Counted from the stretch's first letter, positions 7,097 to 15,314 are shown. The stretch is DNA of 30,671 nucleotides from DASQUK01 sp046723645 (GCA_046723645.1 JBKOUY010000042.1:1-30671), one strand, 5' to 3'. A program made the numbers and translations. The notes: generated by a model from the letters alone, not told the origin.

Positions 7097-7843
7097 TCAG
7101 CTGACCTCGAGGACGAGCACGTAGTTCCAGCACGCGACCTCGCGGACCCCGGGCACGGCCGCGATCCAGTGCGCCCACCTCGGGTGGTAGCGCGGCAGCG
7201 CATCGAGCAGCCTGACCCGATGCGCCGCCTCGGCCTGCCGAACCCAGCGGCGCATCCGCTGCGCCGAGACCGCGAACAGCGTCCGGCCGTAATCGTTCTT
7301 TGGCGCCCGCCCGTTCCGTCGGGCGAACCGCCGGGCCGCATGGCGCCCGCCGAGGTAGTGCCAGGGCGATGTCTCGTGTCCACCCCACGGCGACAGCCAC
7401 GTCGTCCAGGACAGGAACACCATGCCCCCGGGCCGGGTGACACGCACCATCTCGTCGGCCATCCGCTCCGGCTGCGGCACGTGCTCCAGGACGTTGCTCG
7501 AGTAGCACACGTCGACGGCGTGGTCACGAACCGGCAACGCCAGGCTGCTGCCGAGCGCGGTGGCGGGCCCGGGCTTGCCGACGGCGCTCAGCTCACCGAG
7601 GTCGGAATCGACCGAGGCGTACGCGGCGCCGGCGCCCCGGAAGGCGCTGGCGAAGTAACCCGGTCCCCCGCCGACATCGAGCACGAGCTTGCCGGCGAGC
7701 GGCGTCCAGGAGGACAGCTGGCGCACCGAGTCGTTGGCGAGCAGCGAGTAGAAACGGTCCGGGTCCGACTGCTCGACCTGGAACGCCCGGAACAGGCGCC
7801 AGGACCGTTCCAGCGTTGCGTCGCTCCGAGCCCCAGCCAGCAC
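7097..7843 (-). CDS. SAM-dependent methyltransferase, Rv0224c-like
   Basis: A class I methyltransferase of 248 residues from the GTG at 7843. The SAM-binding motif I is LVLDVGGGPGYFASAF; an acidic residue follows in YASVDSD. The later motif is VDVCYSSNVLEHVPQPE, followed by a post-motif strand EMVRVTRPGGMVFLSW. The stretch WLSPWGGHE...HYLGG, KNDYG.TLFAVS and PRYHPRWAHW is, from memory, shared with M. tuberculosis Rv0224c (about 254 aa), an envelope-locus methylase near aftD; the substrate there is also not firmly known. The frame extends to a TTG at 7894, but the GTG at 7843 gives the family length and has TATCGT 6 nt upstream. It converges on the FAD enzyme gene and diverges from the acetyltransferase gene. 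Confidence 0.85.
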   Translation of the reverse strand: MLAGARSDATLERSWRLFRAFQVEQSDPDRFYSLLANDSVRQLSSWTPLAGKLVLDVGGGPGYFASAFRGAGAAYASVDSDLGELSAVGKPGPATALGSSLALPVRDHAVDVCYSSNVLEHVPQPERMADEMVRVTRPGGMVFLSWTTWLSPWGGHETSPWHYLGGRHAARRFARRNGRAPKNDYGRTLFAVSAQRMRRWVRQAEAAHRVRLLDALPRYHPRWAHWIAAVPGVREVACWNYVLVLEVS

Positions 7844-7849
7844 GCCGCG

Positions 7850-7855
7850 ACGATA
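7850..7855 (-). promoter_or_regulatory. -10-like hexamer, leaderless arrangement
   Basis: On the minus strand TATCGT lies 6 nt before the GTG at 7843, with no ribosome-binding site between. It supports the shorter methyltransferase start; if the TTG at 7894 were used, this hexamer would lie inside the gene. Confidence 0.35.
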
Positions 7856-7950
7856 GCGGTGACGGATTCCCGGGCGGAACTGGTTGGGGGGCAACCGGAT
7901 GCGTCACCATACGTCCTCCGCTCGACCGGTCGACCTGTAGCGCAGCCCTC

Positions 7951-8559
7951 ATGACGCCATACGAAGCTAAGCCGGTGTTCGTCCACCCCACCTGTGACGT
8001 GCATCCGCGGGCCGTGCTCGGCGCCGACGTGCGGGTGTGGAACTGGTCGCAGATACGGGAAGGCGCCGTGATCGGAGCGGAGACGGTGGTGGGGCAGATG
8101 GCCTACATCGGTGTGGACGTGCACATCGGACGCGGTTGCCGGATCATGCAGAAGGTTGTCATCGACACCGGAGTGGAGATCGGCGACGCGGTCTTCGTCG
8201 GCCCGTTCGTCACGTTCACCAACGACGACCGGCCGCGGGCGTGGACCACTCGCGACTTGACCGGCATCCGGTGGCAGGTGGGAGACGGCGCCACGCTCGG
8301 GGCGAGCGCGGTGGTCCTTCCCGACCGTCACGTGGGCCACCACGCGTTCGTCGCCGCGAGCTCCACGGTGACGCGCAACGTGCCGCCCCACGCGTTGGTC
8401 CTCGGGTCGCCGGCGCGCATCGCCGGGTGGGTGTGCGAACAGGGCCACCGCATGGAGCCGGGCCGCACCACCGAGGCGGGAACCGAACGTACGTGCCAGG
8501 AGTGTGGCGTCGAGGTACTGATCCCCCGCGACTGGGAGGAGGGTCGTTGGTGTCCGTAG
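7951..8559 (+). CDS. WbpD-like sugar N-acetyltransferase (left-handed beta-helix)
   Basis: A 202-residue hexapeptide-repeat acyltransferase of the family that acetylates an amino group on a nucleotide-linked sugar (for example WbpD on UDP-3-amino-GlcNAc-uronate, or dTDP-3-amino-deoxyhexose 3-N-acetyltransferases). Repeats such as VIGAETVVGQMAYIGVDVHIG and VEIGDAVFVGPFVTFTND run through residues 15-155, followed by LGSPARIAGWVC. The end carries a zinc-ribbon-like set: Cys162, His166, Cys182 and Cys185. The ATG at 7951 is chosen because the upstream frame is not family-like and the helix begins about 10 residues in; no good ribosome-binding site is seen, and TAGCGC 7 nt upstream could be a weak leaderless -10. 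It overlaps the next gene by 10 bp. The aminotransferase that would make its substrate is not in the window. Confidence 0.85.
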   Translation: MTPYEAKPVFVHPTCDVHPRAVLGADVRVWNWSQIREGAVIGAETVVGQMAYIGVDVHIGRGCRIMQKVVIDTGVEIGDAVFVGPFVTFTNDDRPRAWTTRDLTGIRWQVGDGATLGASAVVLPDRHVGHHAFVAASSTVTRNVPPHALVLGSPARIAGWVCEQGHRMEPGRTTEAGTERTCQECGVEVLIPRDWEEGRWCP

Positions 8560-9695
8560 ACACGTTGGCGGCGCGAGCCACGCGGGGACTGGCCGCGTTC
8601 CGGAGCTGGCTGCTTCAGTCCGGAATCCAGTCGGATCGTGGTTTCTTCTACGACTGGTACGAGCTGGACACGGCCTCGCCGGGGCGGCCCTACCCGGAGA
8701 TCACCGGCTACGGCATCTCGACCCTCGTCTGGCTCTACCGCCTGGACAAGGATGACGACGTGCTGGCGCGAGCCACCGCCGCGGCGGGGTGGCTGGTCTC
8801 GCATGCCCTGCACCCCTCGTACGACCTGGTGTTCGCCCGCGGAGCAGCACGGGACGCGGGCCTGGGTTCGAAGCCCTATCTCTATGCGTTCGACACGGGC
8901 ATGGCGGGTGCGGGGTTGACGCGCCTCGGGGCGATCACAGACGAGGCGACGTGGATCGGCTCCCTCGCGGGCATCGCTCACGCCCTGTCAACGCGCATGA
9001 AGCGAAGCGACGGCACCTTGTGGCCACTGCTCGACCCCCACAGCGGTCGGCCCGTCACGGCGGACGGTGCCTGGTCGTCGAGGTTCTCCGGGTACCAGGC
9101 GAAGACGATCTCGTTTCTCAACCTGGACGGAAGCAACGGCCGCCACGCACCGCTCGACGACGTGGTTCTGAAGACTCTGGAGGGACAGCGCGACAGCGGC
9201 GCGTTCCCGGCGTACGGCGACGGGCAGGCGCACCTCCACCCGCATTTCTACGCCGTGGAGGGATTGCTCGGCAGCCACTCTCTGCCCGGCCTGCCGCCTG
9301 TCGATGACGCGGTGGTGCGGGGCTACCTGTATGCCGAGCGGCTCCTGGCCGCAAACGGCTTCCTGCCGACGCTCGCACACGATTATCACGTGACCGCCGC
9401 CCACGAGCGCGTCGACGCCTTGGCCCAGTTCCTGCGGCTCGGGTGCGTTCTCGTCAGCCGGGGTTGGCTAGGCCGCGATCGCCTCGATGGGATTCTGGAT
9501 GGCGCCGCGTCGCGCCTCCTCGACTACCAGGTGGAGGGAACGTCCCACAACGGCGGCTTTCTCTTCGGCACCGACGCGGACGGCACCCCCAAGCCGCACG
9601 TCAACTCCTGGGGGAGCTTCTTCGCCGGGCAGGCGCTCCACTGGTTCAGTCTCGTTCGCGACGGAGGCCATCCGGATCTGGGAGAGCTGGTCTAG
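8550..9695 (+). CDS. Predicted alpha/alpha-barrel protein of unknown function
   Basis: A 381-residue soluble protein without signal peptide or membrane helix. It resembles six-hairpin (alpha/alpha) toroid enzymes that act on sugars: paired helices alternate with loops rich in aromatics and acids, such as the YPEITGYGISTLVWLYR, HLHPHFYAVEGLLG and HVNSWGSFFAGQALHW segments. I cannot place it in a named family; epimerase, hydrolase and lyase activities are all possible within this fold. The GTG at 8550 is preceded by GGAGGAGGG with 8-nt spacing and overlaps the acetyltransferase stop by 10 bp, so the two are translated together and probably work on the same sugar or polymer. Its stop is 4 nt from the stop of the converging GT-C gene. 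Coding assignment is secure; function is not. Confidence 0.8.
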   Translation: MSVDTLAARATRGLAAFRSWLLQSGIQSDRGFFYDWYELDTASPGRPYPEITGYGISTLVWLYRLDKDDDVLARATAAAGWLVSHALHPSYDLVFARGAARDAGLGSKPYLYAFDTGMAGAGLTRLGAITDEATWIGSLAGIAHALSTRMKRSDGTLWPLLDPHSGRPVTADGAWSSRFSGYQAKTISFLNLDGSNGRHAPLDDVVLKTLEGQRDSGAFPAYGDGQAHLHPHFYAVEGLLGSHSLPGLPPVDDAVVRGYLYAERLLAANGFLPTLAHDYHVTAAHERVDALAQFLRLGCVLVSRGWLGRDRLDGILDGAASRLLDYQVEGTSHNGGFLFGTDADGTPKPHVNSWGSFFAGQALHWFSLVRDGGHPDLGELV

Positions 9696-9699
9696 ATCC

Positions 9700-11685
9700 C
9701 TACGGCTCGACGAAGACCGCGGCCGTGAGGCGATCGGCCCGGTACTGGAGCTCGGCGTAGCGGCCCAACAGGCCCGCCCACCGCCGCGGCACGTCGAGCC
9801 GGTCGTCGCGTGCGGGACCCACGAGTGCACGGGTGTAGAAGAGGTAGTCCGGGTCGCGCAACTGCGCGTCCGTCAGGCTGGTGGCGCCGGACGTCCCGGG
9901 GCGCACGGCGATGCCGCCCGCGGCGATGAACGGCCTCAGCTCCGCCTGGACGCTCGCCAGCTCCTCGGCCTCGCCCCGGTCGAGCCCGTCGACGAACGCG
10001 ACCCGCCGGGCCCCATCGGGAACGGTCCGGGCGGCGGCGCCCTCGCGCACGAAGAGTCGGGGGACGTCCTGCCCGTGATAGGCGCGCGACGGACCGGCAT
10101 AGCGCTGCAGCCCACGGTCCTCCGTGTACCACTGGACGCCCAGCTGCTGCAGCTCGGCCAGAACTGGGGTGGTATAGGGCTCGGCAAAGCGTTGGCCGGT
10201 CGTGTCGACCAGCACGCCGGCCTCGCCGCGTAGCACCTCGAGCTGGGGCAGCAGCCGGCGCACGGCGGGGATGGTGTCGGCGAACTCGGTCAGCCCCGCG
10301 CCGGAGTTCATGGATGGCAGGTTCAAGGCGCCGAGCGTCACGGTCGCAGCAACGAGGAGGGGGACCACCCGTTCCTTTCCACTCCACCGCCCCTGACCGG
10401 CAGTCAGCGCCAGGACGAGCGCGAACGTGAGGAACACCGCGACCGGCCACAGCCACCGCATCTGGTGCGCCCCCGCCACGTCGAGGACCCCCACAGGCAT
10501 GCTGGCCGCCCCCAACAGCGAGAACGCGAGCACGACCAGGCCGGTCGCCGCAGCCCCCGCGGCGGGCGCCGCCCCCCGCCGGGACGCCGCTCGCCAGGCG
10601 CCGAGCAGAAGGCCGCCCACCACGGCCAGGCCGGCGAGCGAGGCGCCGAGGGAAGGCAGCGGCCGACCGCGGCCCGGCACGAGGAGCTCCTCCGGAAGGG
10701 CATCGGTCATGGACGGCCGGCCCCACCACGGCGGCAGGGCGACCACCCGGGCGACGAACCGGGGTGCGTCCCCCCAGCCGACTGCGTCACCGGTGTCGCC
10801 GATGCTGGCAGCGAGCCGGCCCAGGTTGCCGGTTCCGTCCCCGAAGAGCTGCTCCACGAGCGGCTGGGCCCAGCAGACAGCTGCCACGACGGCCGCCACG
10901 ACCACGATCCGGCGGGCCCGGCGCCGCTCACCCGGCCGGCCCTGGGCGTCGGCGCGCCGCGAGCGCCACCAGCGAGTTCCCGCAACCGTCATCCCCCAGA
11001 GGCCGAGCGCCGGCACCAGCAGCGCATACACGAGGTGGGTCTGGACGATGAGGCTGCCCAGCCCCACCGCCCACGGCAGCATGACCAGATCGCCGCCAGC
11101 CAGCGCCCACACCATGAACAGGAAGCACAGGAAGGGGTAGAGCAGGCTGTGGGGCTGCCAGGGGTCGAAGAGCAGCTCGCTCCCCATCGCCCAGCCGAGG
11201 CCCGTGGCCACCAGCATGGCCGCCACGACCGCCGGCGCCCCGGCCTGGCGCCGGGCCACCGCGGCGATGCCGAGAATCGAGGCGACGTTGAGCAGTCCGA
11301 TTCCGACGGCAAGCCCGGCGTGCGGCCCCCCGATGCGCACCGGCAGCGCCAGCAGATCGAACTGCAGCGGTCCGGGGTTGTTCACGTCCTGGCCGATCGC
11401 CACCGACGCTGAGGTCCATACGCCCAGCAGCGGGTTGTGCTCGGTGAACACATCGGCCGCCCGCAGGCCGAAGAAGGCGTTGTCGCTGATCGCCCTCCAG
11501 CCACCGGCGACGGCACGCACGGTGGCGACGACGACCGGAGCGACGGCGGCGACAACACTGACCCCGGCCAGGATGCCCGGGCGCACAGGCCAGGGTCGCT
11601 CAGCCGCGGCGCGCGGCTTCCCCACCGATGTGGCGCGCGGCTCCCCCACCGATGTGGCGGCCTCGGCGATGCGGCCGGCTGTCAA
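9700..11685 (-). CDS. Polytopic GT-C-like membrane protein, paralogue of the operon's first gene
   Basis: A 661-residue integral membrane protein, probably a polyprenyl-phosphate-sugar-dependent glycosyltransferase. After helix 1 (about 37-57) a first loop carries SDNAFFGLRAADVF (Asp69) and NNPGPLQFDLLA (103-112). About ten membrane segments follow, including GGDLVMLPWAVGLGSLIVQTH. The last 190 or so residues are a soluble domain. The same landmarks occur in the 639-aa protein at 16767-18686 (HPGPLSFYLL; CGDVVMLPVAVAVGSLCVQTH), so the two are paralogues. The TTG at 11685 has GGAG 6 nt upstream and starts 3 nt after the previous gene's stop; it is the last gene of the minus-strand operon. The cytoplasmic N-terminus contains an 8-residue tandem duplication. 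Acceptor is unknown. Confidence 0.8.
   Translation of the reverse strand: MTAGRIAEAATSVGEPRATSVGKPRAAAERPWPVRPGILAGVSVVAAVAPVVVATVRAVAGGWRAISDNAFFGLRAADVFTEHNPLLGVWTSASVAIGQDVNNPGPLQFDLLALPVRIGGPHAGLAVGIGLLNVASILGIAAVARRQAGAPAVVAAMLVATGLGWAMGSELLFDPWQPHSLLYPFLCFLFMVWALAGGDLVMLPWAVGLGSLIVQTHLVYALLVPALGLWGMTVAGTRWWRSRRADAQGRPGERRRARRIVVVAAVVAAVCWAQPLVEQLFGDGTGNLGRLAASIGDTGDAVGWGDAPRFVARVVALPPWWGRPSMTDALPEELLVPGRGRPLPSLGASLAGLAVVGGLLLGAWRAASRRGAAPAAGAAATGLVVLAFSLLGAASMPVGVLDVAGAHQMRWLWPVAVFLTFALVLALTAGQGRWSGKERVVPLLVAATVTLGALNLPSMNSGAGLTEFADTIPAVRRLLPQLEVLRGEAGVLVDTTGQRFAEPYTTPVLAELQQLGVQWYTEDRGLQRYAGPSRAYHGQDVPRLFVREGAAARTVPDGARRVAFVDGLDRGEAEELASVQAELRPFIAAGGIAVRPGTSGATSLTDAQLRDPDYLFYTRALVGPARDDRLDVPRRWAGLLGRYAELQYRADRLTAAVFVEP
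11609..11656 (-). repeat. Two-copy 24-bp tandem repeat inside the GT-C gene
   Basis: Two adjacent 24-bp units (11609-11632 and 11633-11656) differ at a single position. They encode ATSVGEPR and ATSVGKPR in the cytoplasmic N-terminal tail, before the first membrane helix. The length keeps the frame, so this looks like a recent slippage duplication in an unconstrained region. Confidence 0.85.
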
Positions 11686-11688
11686 CGA

Positions 11689-13470
11689 TCACTCCGTGCG
11701 GACGCTGACGTCGCCGGAGCAGCGGCCCGCCGGTCGGGACGGGCCCGGCTCGGGCGTCGGCGGCTGCTCGAACCAATAGAGGAGGATCGAGCCGCCGATC
11801 GTGCCAACGTGGCAGTAGGCCCGCAGCCACGACAGCTGCTCCCGATGGTACGTCGTCAATTCCGTGACGCTCGCCGCCGCCGATCCGCGCACGTCGGCGG
11901 GCGCCGTGCCGAGGAGCTCCCGGTAGCCGGGCGTCTTGTGGACCGCTTCCAGGCTGCCGCCGAACGGTGCGACGAACACGGTGCGGCCATCCATCCACTC
12001 GATGAGCGCCCGGTTGTCCTGGCCCCAGTCGAGGCTGGATTCCGCCACCACGGCGTACCCCGGGCGGAAGGGCGGCGCCGTCCAGGCCAGCGAATGCGGG
12101 ACCGCATCCCAGAAGAACGCCAGTTGCGCCACGAGCAGCAAGGCGACGAGCACCCAGCGGGGACGGCTGGCGACAAGCCAGCGCGCCACCGGTGAGCCGA
12201 CCACCAGCAGCAAGGCAATCACCGGCAGCGCGTACCGTATGCCCACCTCCTTGGGGAACGGCAGCAGGAAGACGACCAGGACCACGACTGACGGCAGCAG
12301 GACGGTCGCCGCCCGGTGGATCGTGGCCCGGTCGAGCCGGCACCAGGCGATCGGTCCGAGCACGGCGACGGCGAGGGCGGTGAGCGGAAGCTTGATGGCG
12401 AGCGTCACGGGCCAGAACCACCACCGAACGCCCCGCCAGCTCTGCCCCAGCAGGTACGCGGGGGATTCGAGTGGGCTGGCGGCGATCTGGAACTGGAAGC
12501 CGAGCTCGTACGACTTCGGCCACGGGATGACGTCGATGACCCGGCTCGCCGTCCTCGTCAAAGGTCCGGAGCCGACCGTTCCGGTCGGGTACGGGATCGA
12601 GCCGCTGCCCGGCGCGACGGCAAGGGTGCCGACCCAGACCAGTGCCCACGCGGCCACGACGATCACCGCCACTTCGGTCACCGCTGCCCAGCGGGACCGC
12701 CCGGGGCGCGGCGCCACGAGCAGCCCGATCGCGATCGCGCCGACGATCAGCACGCCCGTGTGCCGGACCAGCATCACGAGGCCGCATGCCACGGCCAGCC
12801 AGGCCAGGGTGATCGTCGTCGGCCGGCGCACGTGGCGCTCCAGGGCCAGGCAGGCGGCGAGGACCGCGAGCGTGAAGGCGAGGTCGAGGCTGTTGAGGTG
12901 TGAGAACCCGACGGCGACCGGGGTCGTGAGCCAGAGCCCGGCCGCCAACAGCCCGGCGGAGCGCCCGAACAGCGCGGCGCCCAGCGCGAACAGCACCAGC
13001 CCGATCAGCGCCCCCTGGACGATCGGCATGATGCGGGCGAGGAACACCACACGTTGGTAGTCGCCGCGCTCGAGGTGCAGGCTCTCGAACTCGTTCGTGA
13101 ACGCAGCCCACTCGAAGCCGGTCAGCTCATCGGGCTCCAGCTCCGTCACCTCCGACCACATGCCGTCGAGCGGCAGTGGTATGCGGGCGACCAGGAGCGG
13201 GAGCGCGTTGACCGCCTTTGGGAACACTGGCGCCTCGATGTTGAGGCGTACCTCGCGCTCGCGCAGCGCCGCCAGTCCGGTGGCGATGTGGACGGGCTCG
13301 TCGACGGTCGGCGAGTCGCGCCACGCCTGCCACGCGCTGACCGACACGAACTGGATCGTGAGCACCACCAGGACGGCGATCGCTGCTCGCCGTCCTCGTT
13401 CGGGTCGGTCCTCCTCAGCGCGCGGCGCCGAGCGCGTCAACGACTCGTCGACTGGCGTGGCCATCGCCAT
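11689..13470 (-). CDS. GT39/PMT-like membrane glycosyltransferase
   Basis: A 593-residue GT-C-fold membrane protein. Helix 1 (about 29-50) leads into the acidic motif SPTVDEPVHIATG with Asp57-Glu58, the catalytic pair position of GT39 enzymes. About ten more hydrophobic segments follow. After the last helix, SSLDWGQDNRAL (near 475) is a sequence that recurs in actinobacterial phospholipid-carrier-dependent glycosyltransferases and usually begins the extracellular C-terminal domain. The ATG at 13470 has AGGAA 5 nt upstream and a second ATG two codons on. The start overlaps the end of wecB by 56 bp, so translation is coupled. The last residues, after the YWFEQPPTP segment, look like a disordered tail. 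Sugar donor and acceptor are unknown. Confidence 0.86.
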   Translation of the reverse strand: MAMATPVDESLTRSAPRAEEDRPERGRRAAIAVLVVLTIQFVSVSAWQAWRDSPTVDEPVHIATGLAALREREVRLNIEAPVFPKAVNALPLLVARIPLPLDGMWSEVTELEPDELTGFEWAAFTNEFESLHLERGDYQRVVFLARIMPIVQGALIGLVLFALGAALFGRSAGLLAAGLWLTTPVAVGFSHLNSLDLAFTLAVLAACLALERHVRRPTTITLAWLAVACGLVMLVRHTGVLIVGAIAIGLLVAPRPGRSRWAAVTEVAVIVVAAWALVWVGTLAVAPGSGSIPYPTGTVGSGPLTRTASRVIDVIPWPKSYELGFQFQIAASPLESPAYLLGQSWRGVRWWFWPVTLAIKLPLTALAVAVLGPIAWCRLDRATIHRAATVLLPSVVVLVVFLLPFPKEVGIRYALPVIALLLVVGSPVARWLVASRPRWVLVALLLVAQLAFFWDAVPHSLAWTAPPFRPGYAVVAESSLDWGQDNRALIEWMDGRTVFVAPFGGSLEAVHKTPGYRELLGTAPADVRGSAAASVTELTTYHREQLSWLRAYCHVGTIGGSILLYWFEQPPTPEPGPSRPAGRCSGDVSVRTE

Positions 13471-14524
13471 ACGGGTTCCTCGCCCCGCGCATCGCCTCCC
13501 TCACGGACGGGTCCTCGATCACCCTGCGAGCTTCGGCGAGGATCCGTGGGCCGTCCGTGCCGACGATGCGCGCAAAGCCCGCCTCGGCGGCCTCCGGTCG
13601 CTCGGTGAGATCCCGCAGCACGAGCACCGGTACGCCGAGGCTGGGCGCCTCCTCCTGAATGCCGCCGGAGTCGGTCAGGATCAACGTCGACCGCCGCATC
13701 ACGTGCACCATGCTGGCGTAGTCGAGGGGCGGCGTCAGGTGGACGTGGTCAACGCGGCCGAGCGTGGCCTCGGCGTCGCGTCGAACGGCGGGGTTGGGGT
13801 GCACGGGGAACACGACCCGGACCGCGCCGCCGAAGTCTTCGACGAGGTCACGAACCGCCCCGAACACCTGCCGCAGCGGTGCGCCGAAGCTCTCGCGCCG
13901 ATGAACGGTGAGGAGAACGAGCGCGCCGTCGTCCACCGGAACGTCCCGGAGCGGCGTCCGCGCCGGATCGAACGGAAGCCGGGCCGCGTGGAGCAGTGCG
14001 TCCACGACGGTGTTGCCCGTGACCACGATGTCGGCATCCGCCACCCCTTCCTGCCGGAGGTTGGCCGCAGCCTTGGCCGTGGGGGCCAGGTGAAGGCTGG
14101 CGGTCATGGTCACAAAGCGACGGTGGAGCTCCTCGGGGAACGGTCCGTCGAGGTCGCCGGTCCGCAGGCCGGCCTCGACGTGGGCGACCGGGACCCCCCC
14201 ATGGAACGCCGCCAGCGAGGCCGCCATCGTCGTCGTGGTGTCGCCCTGGACGACGACCCAGTCGGGTTCGAGCTTGCGGAGAAGGGGATCGACGCCCGCC
14301 AGCACCCCCGCCGCCACCGACGACATCGACTGATCGTCGGTCATCAGGTCCAGGTCGTGGTCCGGCCTGATCGCAAACAGCTGCAGAACGTCGTCGGCCA
14401 GCTCGCGGTGCTGGCCCGTCACGCAGACGGAGCAGCCAATCCCGGGTCGCGTCCTCAGCTCGAGGATCACGGGGGCCAGCTTGATGGCCTCGGGGCGGGT
14501 CCCCACCACGCACAGGACGTTCAC
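13415..14524 (-). CDS. wecB: UDP-N-acetylglucosamine 2-epimerase (non-hydrolysing)
   Basis: A 369-residue cytoplasmic enzyme interconverting UDP-GlcNAc and UDP-ManNAc, or a 2-epimerase of a related UDP-amino sugar such as the WbpI reaction. All family landmarks are present: GTRPEAIK (8-15), QGDTTTT (Asp95), HVEAGLRTGD (Glu117), FPEELHRR (Glu131), TVHRRES (His208), DSGGIQEEAPSLG and RDLTERPEA, and NPYGDGHAS near the end. Length is normal. The start is GTG at 14524, sharing GTGA with the stop of the upstream GT2 gene. Its 3' end overlaps the next GT39 gene. Within the operon it would supply an N-acetylmannosamine-type precursor for the surface polymer. WecB and WbpI cannot be separated by eye. 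Confidence 0.95.
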   Translation of the reverse strand: MNVLCVVGTRPEAIKLAPVILELRTRPGIGCSVCVTGQHRELADDVLQLFAIRPDHDLDLMTDDQSMSSVAAGVLAGVDPLLRKLEPDWVVVQGDTTTTMAASLAAFHGGVPVAHVEAGLRTGDLDGPFPEELHRRFVTMTASLHLAPTAKAAANLRQEGVADADIVVTGNTVVDALLHAARLPFDPARTPLRDVPVDDGALVLLTVHRRESFGAPLRQVFGAVRDLVEDFGGAVRVVFPVHPNPAVRRDAEATLGRVDHVHLTPPLDYASMVHVMRRSTLILTDSGGIQEEAPSLGVPVLVLRDLTERPEAAEAGFARIVGTDGPRILAEARRVIEDPSVREAMRGARNPYGDGHASRRVVDALGAAR

Positions 14525-15312
14525 GACCGCCGTCCCCAGCGCAGCGGCAGCAACTGGCGGAGGGCCCGCCCGTACGGTCGGACGAGGGCGACGTAGTTCA
14601 TCTTCGAGTGCCCGGCCGCCCGCGTGCCGAGCCTGAGCGGAACCTCGTCGATCAGCCTTCCGGCCGCCAGGAGCCGAACGGTGATCTCGAGCTGCGTCTC
14701 GAAGCCACGCCCCGCCAGCTGCAGCGGCTGGACGGCATCGACCCGGTACGCCCGCATCCCGGTGGTCAGGTCCCGCACCGGGGAGCGAAACAGGACGCGG
14801 AGGAGCCGGTTCCCGACGCGGGACACGGCCGAGCGCAGGCGGGGTACGCCGTCCATCCCGCCACCCGGAACGAACCGGCTGGCGAAGACGGCATCCGCCT
14901 CCTCCGTCCGGCGAACGAGCTCGTCGACGAGGTCGAGCGGGTGGCTGAGATCGGCGTCCAGCGTCACGATGACCCGTCCCTCCGCCGCTCGGAACCCGGT
15001 GGCCAGCGCCGCTCCCATGCCCAGGTTCTCGCGGTGGGTGACGACCCTGAGCCGGGGCAGCTGTGCGCTCAGGCCGTCGAGAATGTTGCCGGTCCCGTCC
15101 GCCGATCCGTCGTCCACCACGACCAGCTCCGCGTCGTCGCCGAGGCGGCCCACGACGGCTCGGACGAACCGCTCGATGACGGCCTCCTCGTTGTACGCCG
15201 GCGCGAGGACGGTCACCGCCAGGGACGCCGGTGCGGGGGCCCGCGGCGCGCCAGCAGGTAGGGCCGCGTCACGAACCTCCAAGGCAACCTCCCCAGCGTC
15301 GCTCGTCGTCAT
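14521..15312 (-). CDS. GT2 glycosyltransferase, polyprenol-phosphate-sugar synthase type
   Basis: A 263-residue GT-A-fold enzyme that would transfer a sugar from a nucleotide donor to polyprenyl phosphate on the cytoplasmic face. Motifs: LAPAYNEEAVI (38-43 core), VVDDGSADGT (66-74), ENLGMGAALATGF, the metal-binding LDADLSHP (119-125) and SRFVPGGGM, as in DPM1/DpgS-like proteins. No C-terminal membrane helices are present, so it is the soluble form. The first 30 residues are an Ala/Pro-rich extension. The ATG at 15312 has no ribosome-binding site and lies just after a hairpin in the 39-nt gap from the upstream gene. Its stop overlaps the wecB start. It likely charges the lipid carrier used by neighbouring GT-C proteins; the sugar is unknown. 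Confidence 0.88.
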   Translation of the reverse strand: MTTSDAGEVALEVRDAALPAGAPRAPAPASLAVTVLAPAYNEEAVIERFVRAVVGRLGDDAELVVVDDGSADGTGNILDGLSAQLPRLRVVTHRENLGMGAALATGFRAAEGRVIVTLDADLSHPLDLVDELVRRTEEADAVFASRFVPGGGMDGVPRLRSAVSRVGNRLLRVLFRSPVRDLTTGMRAYRVDAVQPLQLAGRGFETQLEITVRLLAAGRLIDEVPLRLGTRAAGHSKMNYVALVRPYGRALRQLLPLRWGRRS

Positions 15313-15314
15313 GG

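Noticed and set aside
5181..7508. Minus-strand frame of 775 codons
   Set aside because: It runs antisense through the FAD enzyme gene and has no domain; a codon-bias shadow.
7894..7950. Longer methyltransferase start at TTG 7894
   Set aside because: It adds 17 basic, unconserved-looking residues; the GTG at 7843 fits the family length and has a -10-like hexamer. Not fully excluded.
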